Made by a program: the position numbers and the translations under genes | Shown: positions 1-11,195 of the stretch, piece after piece | Layout: each line of letters starts with the position of its first letter | Position numbering within the stretch: position 1 is the first letter of the stretch | Origin: Branchiostoma floridae | Taxonomy: Eukaryota > Chordata > Leptocardii > Amphioxiformes > Branchiostomatidae | Direction of reading: 5' to 3' | DNA: 64,000 nt | NCBI RefSeq assembly: GCF_000003815.2 | Contig: NC_049995.1 | Location: 17,642,356-17,706,355, forward strand | Notes under the pieces: generated by a model | Told to the model about the DNA's origin: nothing | The model's input: only the letters and a program-made list of their open reading frames with translations | Database searches by the model: none

Positions 1-180
1 GGTCAGTTCTTAGGGTCACAGGTCAGTTCTTAGGGTCACAGGTCACCAAGTACTAAAGGTCAGTTCTTAGGGTCACAGGTCAGTTCTTAGGGGGCAGGTC
101 ACCAAGTACTTCAGGTCAGTCCTTAAGGTCGCAGGTCATAGGTCAGTTCTTAGGGGGCAGTTGTACTTCAGGTGTGTTCC
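1..180. repeat. Short tandem repeat at window start
   Basis: Imperfect tandem copies of GGTCAGTTCTTAGGGTCACA, interspersed with GGTCACCAAGTACT variants. The array continues to the left edge, so its full size is unknown. No coding potential is seen. Confidence 0.85.
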
Positions 181-555
181 TAGGGGGGATGCTAGGGGTG
201 GATCCACATAGATCAAGTTTCTGAACTTCTATTCAGCCTGTCAAACCAGTTTCATTGCGTACAACTTCTTCGGGGGATAGAGCCTTATTGACACAAGTTT
301 GTGAAGCTCTCTCTCTCTTAGCCTGATTAAATCTCGCTTATAGCAGCCCGCCAAACATCCGCCGGCCCTCTATTTACTGGTTTCCATGGTAATGTGGGCT
401 CAACCTTAATCCTGGCCTACCATTGGTGTTGAAACATTCCACAACAGTTTCCTCAGCTTATAGCTAGTGGAGCACAAACTCCGCGGGAGGGGCCAGTTAC
501 AGCCCTGGACAGCGGAGTTTGTGTTACACAGACTATCTCTCTCTGTTCATTCTGT
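181..555. repeat. Intronic or intergenic stretch with a dispersed repeat
   Basis: No exon is recognised here. Two blocks, about 320-351 and 487-533, match in opposite orientation a continuous sequence at about 32,236-32,325; in this copy they are separated by about 135 bp of other sequence. This marks a dispersed repeat whose two copies differ by an insertion or deletion. The last block leads directly into the 105-bp array. Confidence 0.6.
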
Positions 556-1846
556 TATATCTGACTCTTTCCCTCCTTCCATCCAGTGAACAACACTCTG
601 CCTATCTAGCCATGGTGGGTTCCCTGGTCAGTATAGTGCTGGTGGTGCTGTTTATTCCTTTATATGTGACTCTTTCCTTCCCTCTCTCCAGTGAACAACA
701 CTCTGCCTACCTGGCCATGGCGGGTTCCCTGGTCAGTATAGTGCTGGTGGTGCTGTTTATTCCTTTATATGTGACTCTTTCCCTCTCTCCCTCCAGTGAA
801 CAACACTCTGCATACCTAGCCATGGCGGGTTCCCTGGTCAGTATAGTACTGGTGGTGCTGTTTATTCCTTTATATGTGACTCTTTCCCTCCTTCTCTCCA
901 GTGAACAACACTCTGCCTACCTGGCCATGGCGGGTTCCCTGGTCAGTATAGTACTGGTGGTGCTGTTTATTCCTTTATATGTGACTCTTTCCTTCCTTCT
1001 CTCCAGTGAACAACACTCTGCATACCTAGCCATGGCAGGTTCCCTGGTCAGTATAGTACTGGTGGTGCTGTTTATTCCTTTATATGTGACTCTTTCCCTC
1101 CCTCTCTCCAGTGAACAACACTCTGCCTACCTGGCCATGGCAGGTTCCCTGGTAGTATAGAACTGGCGGAGCTGTTTATTCCTTTATATGTGACTCTTTC
1201 CCTCCTTCTCTCCAGTGAACAACACTCTGCCTACCTGGTCATGGCGGGTTCCCTGGTCAGTATAGTACTGGCGGTGCTGTTTATTCCTTTATATGGGACT
1301 CTTTCCTTCCTTCTCTCCAGTGAACAACACTCTGCATACCTAGCCATGGCGGGTTCCCTGGATCAGTATAGTACTGGAGGTGCTGTTTATTCCTTTATAT
1401 GAGACTCTTTCCCTCCCTCTCTCCAGTGAACAACACTCTGCCTACCTGGCCATGGCAGGTTCCCTGGTCAGTATAGTACTGGTGGTGCTGTTTATTCCTT
1501 TATATGTGACTCTTTCCCTCCTTCTCTCCAGTGAACAACACTCTGCCTACCTGGCCATGGCAGGTTCCCTGGTCAGTATAGTACTGGTGGTGCTGTTTAT
1601 TCCTTTATATGTGACTCTTTCCCTCCTTCTCTCCAGTGAACAACACTCTGCCTACCTGGCCATGGCGGGTTCCCTGGTCAGTATAGTTCTGGTGGCGCTG
1701 TTTATTCCTTTATATGTGACTCTTTCCCTCCCTCCCTCCAGTGAACAACACTCAGCCTACCTTGCCATGGCGGGTTCCCTGGTCAGTATAGTACTGGTGG
1801 TGCTGTTTATTCCTTTATATCTGACTCTTTCCCTCCCTCTCTCCAG
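556..1846 (+). repeat. 105-bp minisatellite made of a splice acceptor and exon start
   Basis: Thirteen acceptor copies, with the base before TGAACAAC at 586, 691, 796, 901, 1006, 1111, 1215, 1320, 1426, 1531, 1636, 1741 and 1846. Each unit holds a pyrimidine tract, a CAG acceptor and the first part of the exon (SEQHSAYLAMAG and a hydrophobic stretch). 105 bp equals 35 codons. Only the last copy continues into the rest of the exon and a GTAAGT donor, so the others are acceptor-only duplicates. A one-base deletion near 1,152 and a one-base insertion near 1,361 break frame in copies 6-8, so only the last five acceptors read through in frame. Confidence 0.9.
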
Positions 1847-4800
1847 TGAACAACACTCTGCCTACTTGGCCATGGCAGGTTCCCTGGTCAGTATAGTCCT
1901 GGTGGTGCTGTTTATTCCTTCTAACACCAAGGCTGGGAAAAAGGACTCAGATTCCAAGAAGGAGGGTAAGTTTCAATTCTTACAAATTACTATTACAGTG
2001 CGTCAATAAAGGGTAGACATGCCAGAAAACAGTCACTCATGACAAGCAACGGGACATTACAGGGTTCTAGTCAGTGCATTTTAGCGTAGTGGGCCCCTAC
2101 GCTAAAATTTGTGACCACTACGCTAAAATAAGGGCCACTACGCTAATTTTCAACTAGTGTAGTGGTGTTTTGGTATCATTTGCTTGTTCAACAAATGAAT
2201 GTCTTATCAATGTCTGCACAATGAAAAATGGTGATATGACCCTTAAAACTGACCAGAAAATCCTACAATTTACATGTGATGTTAACAAAGTGCCAACTTT
2301 TAAAAAGTCTACATTTTCAAAGTCTCATCGTGGAAGGGCCAAGACCCCCCTTCCACACCATTCCCACTACGCTAAAATGAAATCCTGGCTAGAACCCTGG
2401 ACATGATTTTGGAAATGTTCAGATGTTTCAGACACTATTCACAGACACTGACTGTCCAGTAAAGACATTTATGATGTCCGAAACAGGGCTTTAGCCAGCT
2501 CGAATTTTTTTTCCGTCAGCTAATTACAATCGTCGCGAAAACCGCAAAAATCAATTAGAAGGACTGAACTGAGACCTTGAAAAACGGGTTTTAATGAGAT
2601 TATCGTATGCGAAAGGGCGCTGACACACATTGTCAACAATCATAACAATAGCAAAACAAACAGTGTGTAGCTTTCCGACCGTGGACAGCGTCCCCAAGCC
2701 GCCTGTAGCTTCCACCAAGAATTTTTGTCCGTCAAGGTTGATGGATTGGTTTGAAAATTTTTCCATCAGACGCAGCAAATTTCCGTCAATTGACGGAAAA
2801 ACGGACGCTGGCTAGACCCCTGGTCCGAAATGTCTGACCATTTCCAGAATCATATCCAGTTGCTTGAGGAACTATGACACGTATTACAGTGAATAGACAT
2901 GCTGTTGCATGATGGGAATGCCCCCTAGTGAACATACAAGGCACCGCACCCATGTATTCAGAAATTTCAGGTTTTCTCTCATCTTTGCAGCTAATAAGAC
3001 AGGCCACACACATTTAGGAGTTGCATGAATGCAATCAACAGTCTTTTGCACCTCTCTACATTTTGATTTAATTTTTCCTTTTCAGATTCTGGTCCATCGA
3101 GTGTGTTTGATGTGAAAGCCATTGCCAAACTCCTTACCATTCCCGTAGCTGCTTATCTTCTTCTGGTAAGTCTCTCTGACAGTATGACATCAACTGTAAT
3201 AATTCTGCTGAGCACCTTAAGACAGAAAAAAAGCAGTGAACCTACTGAGAAGTACTAAATGTAAAGTCTTCATTCAATTCATTCAATCTACATCTACATC
3301 TACGTAATACTGGGCAATGCCCCTCGCGGGACTTTGTGCCCAGGGGAGTGAGGATGCCCTAGCAAACCGGTGGTGGTGAGACAAAAATAGTGAAAAAAAA
3401 AAAAAAAAAAAAGTATTCATTCAACAGACAAAAATAACAGTGCTGTGCTGTACAAGTTGCTAGGGCATAGTTCGGTCTTACAGCTGGGTAGAGCTAGGGT
3501 AGCCATAATACAATGGCTACCCCGGCTTTGAAGTGTGCTACGGAGGTGGTATGTATCAGATTTTCAGGCAGGCTATTCCACTCTATGACTGTCCGGGGGA
3601 AGTAACTTGCCCTGTATGTTTCGGTTTTGCATGTTAAGGTGTGGAAACGTTGGTTGTGACCTCTTGTAATGTTGTTGTTTTGTGTAAGTATGCTGTGGAT
3701 AGGTATTGCAATGAGGTTGTTGACTGCCTTGTACATTAGTGTAAGTCGTGCTTGTTGTCTTCTTTGTGCTAGGGTCGCCCATCCAAGTGATTGTTGTAGT
3801 GATGTATTGCTGGTGGATTGTTTGTAGTTGCCTGTAACAAACCTGGCAGCCCTACGCTGTACTGATTCCAGCTTCTCCTCAAGGCTGTTTGTTTGTGCGT
3901 GTTTTAGTTTGTGGGGGTCCCAGACTGAAGAACAGTATTCTAACTTAGGGCGGACTATGGAAGTGTAAGCCTTAGCTCTTACCTCTTTACTTGCCCCCCT
4001 TAAGTTGCGTCGGACAAACCCCAAGGTGCTGTTGGCTTTGGCTGTAATGTCATTGATATGTGGCTTCCACCTAAGATTGTGGGTGAGAATGACACCTAAG
4101 TACGGATGCTGGCTGTTACAGTTGAGTGGTTCGTTAAACATTGTATACAAAAAATCATGTGAGCTTCTGGACTTGTGGATGTGCAAGATGGAACATTTTT
4201 TTACATTAAAGCGCAACTGCCAAGTGTTAGACTACATACAAAGATTATCTAGGTCAGTTTGGAGGGCATAATGGTCTTCGTCACGGACTATGGGGCGGTA
4301 AACGAGACAGTCATCAGCAAATAGTCTGATTTGGGATGTTATGTCTTTGTTGATATCATTTATGTAAATCAAAAAAAGTAATGGCCCTAGCACCGTTCCC
4401 TGAGGTACTCCGGATCTTACTCTGACAGGACCAGACTTTTCCCCATCGATCACCACTTGTTGCTGACGGTCCAGTAGCCAGTTTTGTACCCAGGTGAGTG
4501 TTCGCCCCCTGATCCCGTGAAAGTGTAACTTATGCAGCATCCTGTGGTGCGGAACGCTGTCGAATGCCTTCGAAAAATCCAAAATAGCCATATCTATTTG
4601 CTGCCCTATGTCAAACCAAGACGTTAGGTCGTGTAGCGTCAGTAATCCCCAAGGTATGCACACTTCAGATATCCAGGTGGTCAAGACATTGTTTGAAAAG
4701 CCTCCATAACACAATTTTTTGTGACAGTCTTACACTTACAGTTCCTACTGGGCATTATGAGAGTTGACTTTAGACTGTGAGGCAATTTACCAATAAAAAC

Positions 4801-7800
4801 ATAATGTATTTGCTTGTCAAATGTTTTCATTTGGAGCTCTTCTAGAATACTAATTGAATCACATGTACATGTGTTTCATTGGATGGATTATTGTATATCT
4901 TGGATTGATATAAGATGAAATATTATTCAAAAGGATACTAAATTTGTACATTTTTTGGTACAGTTGCAAAACTTTTGAATTCTTTTTCATTTATATCTTT
5001 ATTCCTTTCTCCTTACAAACAAACATTGTTGCCCAACTATTATGATATATTATATAAACTATAATCATTAAAGGCTTAGCCATTCACTATGATGATACAT
5101 TAGAAATTTTAAAAATTCTTAATTTTCTCCTGCCCCTCTAAGATGGGAACCATGTTGGGGACCCGCCTGGATATTTTAGTTGGATGGATAAATTCTATAT
5201 CTTGGATTGATAGAAGATGAGATGTTAATTGTATAAATTTTTCTGTTGAAAGTTTTCATTCATCTTCTCACGCCACTCCCAGGTGCGAACCATAGTGGGG
5301 ACCCCCCTGGGGATTTTCCAGTCCATGTTCAGCGTGATAGCCATGGACCGGTTCAACATCGGTCCGGAGGAGAATGGTTACCTCATGTCATATATCGGCA
5401 TGTCTAATATGGTAAGTGTGATATAACATAATATACCACATTACGTCATTCACCCTTCATGGTATTATTACAGCCAGTAGCTGTTTTCCAAGACTTAAAG
5501 CACACAGTCACACAGTAATTTACTATTCAACATTCCATACTCATGTTTAAAATAGACAACATAATATCAGAGTCCATACTCTAAAGGGATGTGCCTTAAA
5601 ACACCAATCCTCACTAGATAGTTTTAAACAACACTTTCAGTTAGGTTACATATACTGGTGTGACAGGTTGTTACTAATAGGTACTAGTATATATTACCAG
5701 CTGCTGCTGTGCCTGTATACATGCATGCTACTGGAAAGGATCGCTGTTCTAAAGACGGACATTAACTTGTGGTCCACTGTGCACAATGCTACTACGAATT
5801 GTTACATGTACATGACACCTGTCTTCTCTGTCATGACCAGATGTTGTGAGTTTGAATCCTGACTATCTTTTTTTCAGGTAATGATGGGTTTAGGAGTTGG
5901 GATCCTAACGAAGCGTTATAACGAAGGCTTACTGCTGAAGTGGGCCATCTACATGTTTACCTTCGGCTACCTGCTCCTGGTGGGTTACAGGATTTTTTTT
6001 TTCTATTTTGCTTTTGGAGAGGCGAAGACAATGTGGCACTGCACTAAGTGACAATGTAGCAACATTGGGGGCACGGCGGGTATCGAACTCAGGACCTCTA
6101 GATTCCAAGCTGAATGCTCTACGTTATTTTTTACAGTTTATTTTTTTAAGAGTTTTGCTCAGGCACTGAGCTACACTCACTGCAGCAGCATCTCTTCTCC
6201 CTTAGTCAGAAACATCATGCTTTGTTCAGTATGACTACCTGACTCAATAGCCAAAGCAGGGGTATACTAGGCTGCTCGGGAAATACCCTTAGGCTACCCC
6301 TATTTAGCCAGATTGCTGTGGAATCCTTTTGATGTGTGTTATCTATGTGTGTATGTTATTATCAGTATGTGGGTAGGCCAACATTGCTGTCTGAAGATGG
6401 ATCCAGTGGTGGAGTGACAAGATACAATGATGATGAGTATGTGCATGGGTAGGGGTTAAGAAAACAAAGGTCAAGTTTGATTATTGTTCTTCCTAGCATC
6501 TTTGTACACTAATGCAGCATTCTGTTTTTGATGTCTTATCTTATTTTGTTTCCTGTCACCAGGCCGGAGCTAACGTGACCTGGCACATCTATGTGACTGT
6601 GATTCCGCTGACGATCGGAGGGACGATCATGAACACTGTCATCAGTAGCACCCTCACTAAGGTGGTGCCACCGGACAGTACAGGTAAACAAACAAACAAA
6701 CAAACAAACACTGTCATCAGTAGAACCCTCACTAAGGTGGTGCCACCGGACAGTACAGGTAAACAAACAAACAAACAAACAAACACTGTCATCAGTAGAA
6801 CCCTCACTAAGGTGGTGCCACCGGACAGTACAGGTAAACAAACAAACAAACAAACAAACAAACACTGTCATCAGTAGCACCCTCACGAAGGTGGTGCCAC
6901 CGGACAGTACAGGTAAACAAACAAACAAACAAACAAACACTGTCATCAGTAGCACCCTCACGAAGGTGGTGCCACCGGACAGTACAGGTAAACAAACAAA
7001 CAAACAAACAAACACTGTCATCAGTAGCACCCTCACGAAGGTGGTGCCACCGGACAGTACAGGTAAACAAACAAACAAACAAACAAACACAACCAGTTAA
7101 TCTCACCTGCTGATGTTTCAGACTTCTTCCTCAGAGCAATGGACCGATCCCGGAGCCCCGCCCCCTGTTCGATCATGTTCTATTTCGAACACCTCCGTCA
7201 AAAACAGCGCTTGTCGGACAGAACTGGCCGCCGCTGCTGTTTAGCTGATAATAACGACTGACTTCGGTTTAGCTCCTTTGACCCTGAAATCCTCTCAGAC
7301 CGGGCCGAAAAAGAATGCGCTGACTTCTTTGTTGAAGGCTACATCCACTGGGTACAGTCTTCTGAGGAGGGGGCTAGTATAGTTGTGGTACGGGCGTTAT
7401 AATTTCCGTCAAAGCGGAAGCGGGAGGCACCGCAAATCTTTACCTTGTTGGTGGGCAGAAGTGTCCGGTTTCTGACGTATGATCGATGCAGGTGAAAACC
7501 AGTGTACATCTATCTGTAACTGGGTTTCTACTGTGTTTGTTGCATGTATAACAGCTGCATGCATTCTCCTGATAAAAGTGAAATCAAGAAGAAAGCAGCT
7601 CAGGCACTCATGGAGAGGGAGCTTGAACTACGCACCAACTAATGGGACACTTCTACAAAGTCTGCCAGTGCAGAGTCCCGTGTCTTTATACATACCCTGC
7701 ACTACACGTGTATACTGCCCACCAACATTGTAATGCTATGCAGTGGCTCTCGCTCCCACAATACCTATACTCGTTGGGTGTAGTCTTCAACAAAGAATTG

Positions 7801-8581
7801 CATAGCATAGCATTTTTCTTTGGCCATTTCTGTTCAACTGGGGCTGTTTTTGACGGAGGTGTTCGAAATAGAATAGGGGGTTCCACATTGTTCTATTTGT
7901 TCGATATGACGTTCGATCGGGATCGGTCCATTATTTGGCTGGTGCAATAATGCGAAGTTGGAATTCCGTGCAGTTACATTGTAACAGAAGTGTGCATTAA
8001 TCCATTGTGCAATCAACTGGCTTCTACTGTAACCACGTTATGCCACAAAAGCACCACCTACATCGGCTACAAATTGCGGCAAAAAGCAGAACTCCTGACC
8101 AATAAGTAGCTCTGAGGAAATCAATGCCTGTCAGCATGTGGTGATACCTGGTTCCCTAGCTGTGTAAAGAAAACTCCAATGTCCTATGATCTACAATAAT
8201 CTCTGTTATGTACTTTATCTGACGGTCCCTTGCCTCTTCCCTTGTGACCTCAATGAAAAGTGGCCTGCGGGCTGATTTGAGCTTTCACTGCTAAACAAAG
8301 GGTTCAAACACACAAAATGATTTTCAGATTTAGTTTACTATATTTTCTTTGTTCCTCCATATATAGGCACGATGTTGGGCCTGAGCATGGCGAGTAACTC
8401 CATCATCCGAACCATGTCCCCCACCGTGGGGGGTCTCATGCTCGGGTACGCGGGTTACCCGTCCTTCGGTGTCCTGGGCTTCGTGGTGAACACCCTGCTG
8501 TCTGTTTACATGGTGTTCTCACAGACACATGCTAAGGTGGTCGCTGCTGTCGAGAAGCAAAGTGCCAGGAAGGAGAGCTGA
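1847..8581 (+). CDS. SLC22A18: SLC22A18-like major facilitator transporter, 3' part
   Basis: Spliced gene entering from the left. Exons 1847-1965, 3086-3165, 5283-5411, 5878-5979, 6563-6683 and 8367-8581 (stop TGA); all have AG/GT edges and agreeing phases, giving about 254 C-terminal residues. The product runs from a transmembrane helix (GSLVSIVLVVLFIP) through a charged central loop (NTKAGKKDSDSKKEG) to further hydrophobic segments. It ends with the family-like stretch SIIRTMSPTVGGLMLGYAGY and a basic tail. SLC22A18 proteins (about 420 residues in vertebrates) are MFS organic-cation-type transporters of intracellular and plasma membranes; substrate is poorly known. The assignment rests on my recognition of the C-terminal half. 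The first half lies outside the window. The gene is convergent with the CARD/NB-ARC gene. Three of its exons carry tandem or partial junction duplications, and the last exon has two downstream copies. Confidence 0.85.
2060..2399. mobile_element. hAT-like MITE in transporter intron
   Basis: Terminal inverted repeats of about 37 bp start CAGGGTTCTAG and include CATTTTAGCGTAGTGGG; the right end carries its complement. The flanks show an imperfect 7-bp direct repeat (GACATTA / GACATGA). No transposase is present. The interior holds several CACTACGCTAAAAT motifs. Confidence 0.7.
2484..2822. mobile_element. hAT-type MITE with perfect 8-bp target duplication
   Basis: A 339-bp element with ends CAGGGCTTTAGCCAGC and GCTGGCTAGACCCCTG, flanked by GTCCGAAA at 2476-2483 and 2823-2830. 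The CAGGG termini and 8-bp duplication are typical of hAT elements. A second copy in inverse orientation lies at 62,783-63,132. Short open frames inside it are not genes. Confidence 0.9.
3270..4712 (-). mobile_element. 5'-truncated CR1/jockey-like LINE with reverse transcriptase
   Basis: Minus-strand reading shows reverse transcriptase motifs: DFSKAFDSVPH, SGVPQGTVLGPLLFLIYIND and the catalytic LFADDCLVY box, followed by the thumb (YLGVILTHNLRWKPHI, LEYCSSVWDPH) and the usual C-terminal SYFPRTVIEWNSLP. One in-frame TAG at about 4,217-4,233 separates two long open stretches. The endonuclease and the N-terminal part of the reverse transcriptase are absent, so this is a dead, 5'-truncated copy within a transporter intron. 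A simple ATTCA-type tail lies near 3,270. Confidence 0.9.
4870..5230 (+). repeat. Intron duplication carrying a degenerate exon edge
   Basis: A segment containing TATATCTTGGATTGATA occurs twice (about 4,895 and 5,197). Between the two, 5,133-5,175 resembles the acceptor and first bases of the exon at 5,283 (GGGAACCATGTTGGGGACCC against GTGCGAACCATAGTGGGGAC). The CAG acceptor is replaced by AAG, so the copy looks unusable. It is a partial duplication of an exon-intron junction. Confidence 0.6.
6684..7094 (+). repeat. 75-bp minisatellite made of an exon end and splice donor
   Basis: The 3' end of the exon at 6563-6683 (TVISSTLTKVVPPDSTG) plus its donor and a CAAA-rich intron start is repeated. 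Six GT donors lie at 6684, 6759, 6834, 6913, 6988 and 7063. Units are 75 bp (25 codons) except one of 79 bp. Use of donors 2 or 3 would insert 25 or 50 residues in frame; later donors shift frame. The antisense Cys-rich open frames here are a by-product of the repeat. Confidence 0.9.
7138..7936. mobile_element. Non-autonomous DNA transposon with long inverted ends
   Basis: The left end (AATGGACCGATCCCG, then TTCTATTTCGAACACCTCCG and TCAAAAACAG) recurs inverted at about 7,845-7,936. The interior of about 600 bp has only short frames and no recognisable transposase. It sits in the last intron of the transporter gene. The superfamily is not assigned. Confidence 0.65.
7946..8030. mobile_element. 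Fragment of a pogo/Tigger-like MITE
   Basis: This stretch (GATTCCGTGCA-like, GAAGTGTGCATTAATCC, TGTGCAATCAACTGGCTTCT, then ACTGTA) matches the right end of the element at 36,957-37,135. No left end is seen, so it is a solo end fragment adjoining the preceding transposon. Confidence 0.45.
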
Positions 8582-8734
8582 TAATCATGGACACAAAGGC
8601 TATTCAATTTGGAAGCTACCATGCATGATGGTATCTGTATCATTCTGTAGTTATAAAAACTATCCCTGAAAATTGTAAGGTAACATGTAATGTACAACAC
8701 TGGCTTGCCATGCTAATGATAGTCATATAGCCTG

Positions 8735-9500
8735 GGTACCATCGTAGTAGTTCTCTCCAAAGTTTATTGTACACATTGTAATTCTCTGCTATTCCGTCTG
8801 GGGACTTTGACATCTCTAACATGTGGTGTGAGGTTTTCGTTCTTCGGTATCTTGGGGTTCATGGTGACACCCTGCTGTCGGTGTACATGGTGTTCTCACA
8901 GACACATGCTAAGGTGGTCGCTGCTGTCGAGAAGCAAAGTGCCAGAAAGGAGAGCTGATAATCATGGACACAAAGGCTTAGAGACTGGCTAGTATTCAAT
9001 TTGGAAGCTACCATGCATGATGGTATCTGTATCATTCTGTAGTTATAAAAACTGTCCCTGGAAATTGAATTGTAAGGTTAACATGTAATGTACAACACTG
9101 GCTTACCATGCTAATAATAGTCATATAGCCTGGGTACCATCTTGGTAGTAGTTCACTCCAAATTTTATTATACACAACGTACTTCTCTGCTATTCCGCTG
9201 TTCTGCCTCTCTGCTATTCCATCTGGGGACTTTGACATCTCTAACATGTGAGGTATCCGTCCTTCGGTATCCTGGGTTTGTGGTGAACACCCTCCTGTCT
9301 GTGTACATGGTGTTCTCACAGACCCACGCTAAGGTGGTGGCTGCTGTCGAGAAGCATTGCCAGGAAGGAGAGCTGATAGTGAAGAGAACTAGACTGGAAA
9401 ATTACAAGGTGATAACAATACATGGCTTGCTATGCTATACCTGCTTATGTGAGTCATTATGATAAACTTTAAGGAAGGAGAGCTGATAGCTGAGAACTAG
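8735..9500 (+). pseudogene. Two partial copies of the transporter's last exon
   Basis: Sequence from 8,829-8,957 and again 9,250-9,377 repeats the end of the last exon (YMVFSQTHAKVVAAVEK, then GGAGAGCTGATA) with its 3' flank. Both carry small deletions that break the frame upstream of this segment. A third short scrap (GGAAGGAGAGCTGATAG) is at 9,472-9,490. The intervening flank includes AGCCTGGGTACCATC and GCTATTCC-GTCTGGGGAC, related to the left end of the MITE at 28,411-28,855. This is tandem duplication of exon plus 3' flank. Confidence 0.8.
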
Positions 9501-11195
9501 CCCTGAAAATTACAAGGTGATAGTTACACATGGCTAAGCTCAGTTCAATAGTCGAAGGACAGGGAAATTGCAGGAGAATTTCACACCATATAGAAGAGGA
9601 GATATCTCCTGTGTGTAAAATGCCTTTTTCCCCAGTGTAAAATGCTATCATTTCTTGGGTCTGTTAATGGAATACCTCAATATACTAGTATTTATGTTGC
9701 TTTAGTGTCCTCAGGGTCCTATAGTTTAAAAGTTAAATTTATATTCTGGCTATATCTATATATATGTGGTGATACCTTTATATATCTGCAGGGTAACCTA
9801 ATAGTATGTTCATTACATTTATATCCCAGTAAACATTGTATTTAGGGATTTCAAGTCGACAAACACCGATGAACTGGTTTCAAATTGCAATGTTTTTAAA
9901 ATGTTGCCATTTGAAACTGTCAACTTGAAATCCTTTATTGTGTTGGATACAACCGACATTTGTTTGATATCCAAGAACTTGATAAGTAATGGAATGCCGA
10001 AAATGGCTGTATTACAGCTGTCAAACATAGTATAGAGGGACATCAAACCTGTATGGGCAAATGGTATTCAAGTTGTGCAGAAATCTGTATATTTGGTCAA
10101 TGATGTACAGTGTAGAAGAATGTAATATGGTATGCGTTGAGTCTAGAACTGAAATATTCTATGTATTATTACAAGGAACCAAGTTGTACAACACTGACTT
10201 AAAACAACAAAATAATGTACAATGGGCATGTAATAACTTGTGTCTCTAGATGTGATTCTAATGATGTAAAAAGTGTACGTGTATCTAGAAAGTATTATGA
10301 GCAAGCATGAAATTAAACTTTATTCAAAATTTGTTATATCATTCACAAATTTTGAATATAAACTGTATGTTTGAAAGACTTCACATTGCTGGGAATCTCA
10401 GATTACCTATTCCACTTTGTATATTGGTATCGAATTGTAAATGTAAACATTTCAAATTATATCTGCCAATGATAACAATGTTGTGGAACAGAGCAATATG
10501 GTGATATTCAACAAGTATGATAGGCTGTGTAAAGGAACATTGGAAACTGGTTTAATGAATTAGTTTTCAATTCTCAGACAGTATATTGTGCAATTATCAT
10601 AAATAATTCGATAATGTACAAGTAAAGAAAATGCATGGATACTTAAGCATTATTGTTTCATATGCCATTGTCATATATGTACATGAAGTTGTAAGATATT
10701 CCATACTTGCAATTGCAAAAACAATACATTCCCATAGATGGTGTTTTTTTAAACATGCATGTCTTAAATTACTTGTATCAATACTCAAATTCTGACAAAA
10801 AATTTGAACACATGACAGAAAGCTTCAACATACAAACAAGATTTACATTTGAGTGACATTTACAATCCCATAAGTTAGTGACTTTGACATGTTAGCCGCA
10901 GTTTTTTTCTAGTCAGATGTACTGTCTTGTTTTCAATTATTCTGCCATTGTATCCTTGACAAGTGACACTGAGGAACAGTTGTGGATGTGATTCAAACGT
11001 CCTGAAGTGAATATCTTACCACAATAATGTTACATATTCAGTGTCACAGAATTAATTGAAGGCAATGAACAGATATCAGGTATTTGTGGGAAGCATCTGT
11101 CGTCATGCCAAGTTAAGCTGACTTACTGCCCAATGTTACATTCAATTTGTATATCATGCATTTACCTGCAAAAGGCAATGGTGATTAAGTGAATA
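9501..11195. other. Convergent 3' intergenic region, no gene seen
   Basis: AT-rich sequence between the 3' ends of the transporter gene and the CARD/NB-ARC gene. Only short frames without codon structure are present. It probably includes both 3' untranslated regions. Confidence 0.6.
10312..10324. terminator. Candidate overlapping poly(A) signals of convergent genes
   Basis: ATTAAA on the plus strand at 10,312-10,317 and AATAAA on the minus strand at 10,319-10,324 lie two bases apart between the two convergent genes. The motifs are seen; that they are used is inference. Confidence 0.3.

Noticed and set aside
519..2009. Long open frames of 209-213 residues with repeated SEQHSAYLAMAG blocks
   Set aside because: These are reads through a 105-bp minisatellite built on a splice acceptor. 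Only the last unit has the full exon and donor, so no repeat-protein gene is called.
6536..7106. Cys/Phe-rich antisense frames VCLFVCLPVLSGG
   Set aside because: Antisense of the 75-bp donor array and its CAAA repeats; no exon structure.
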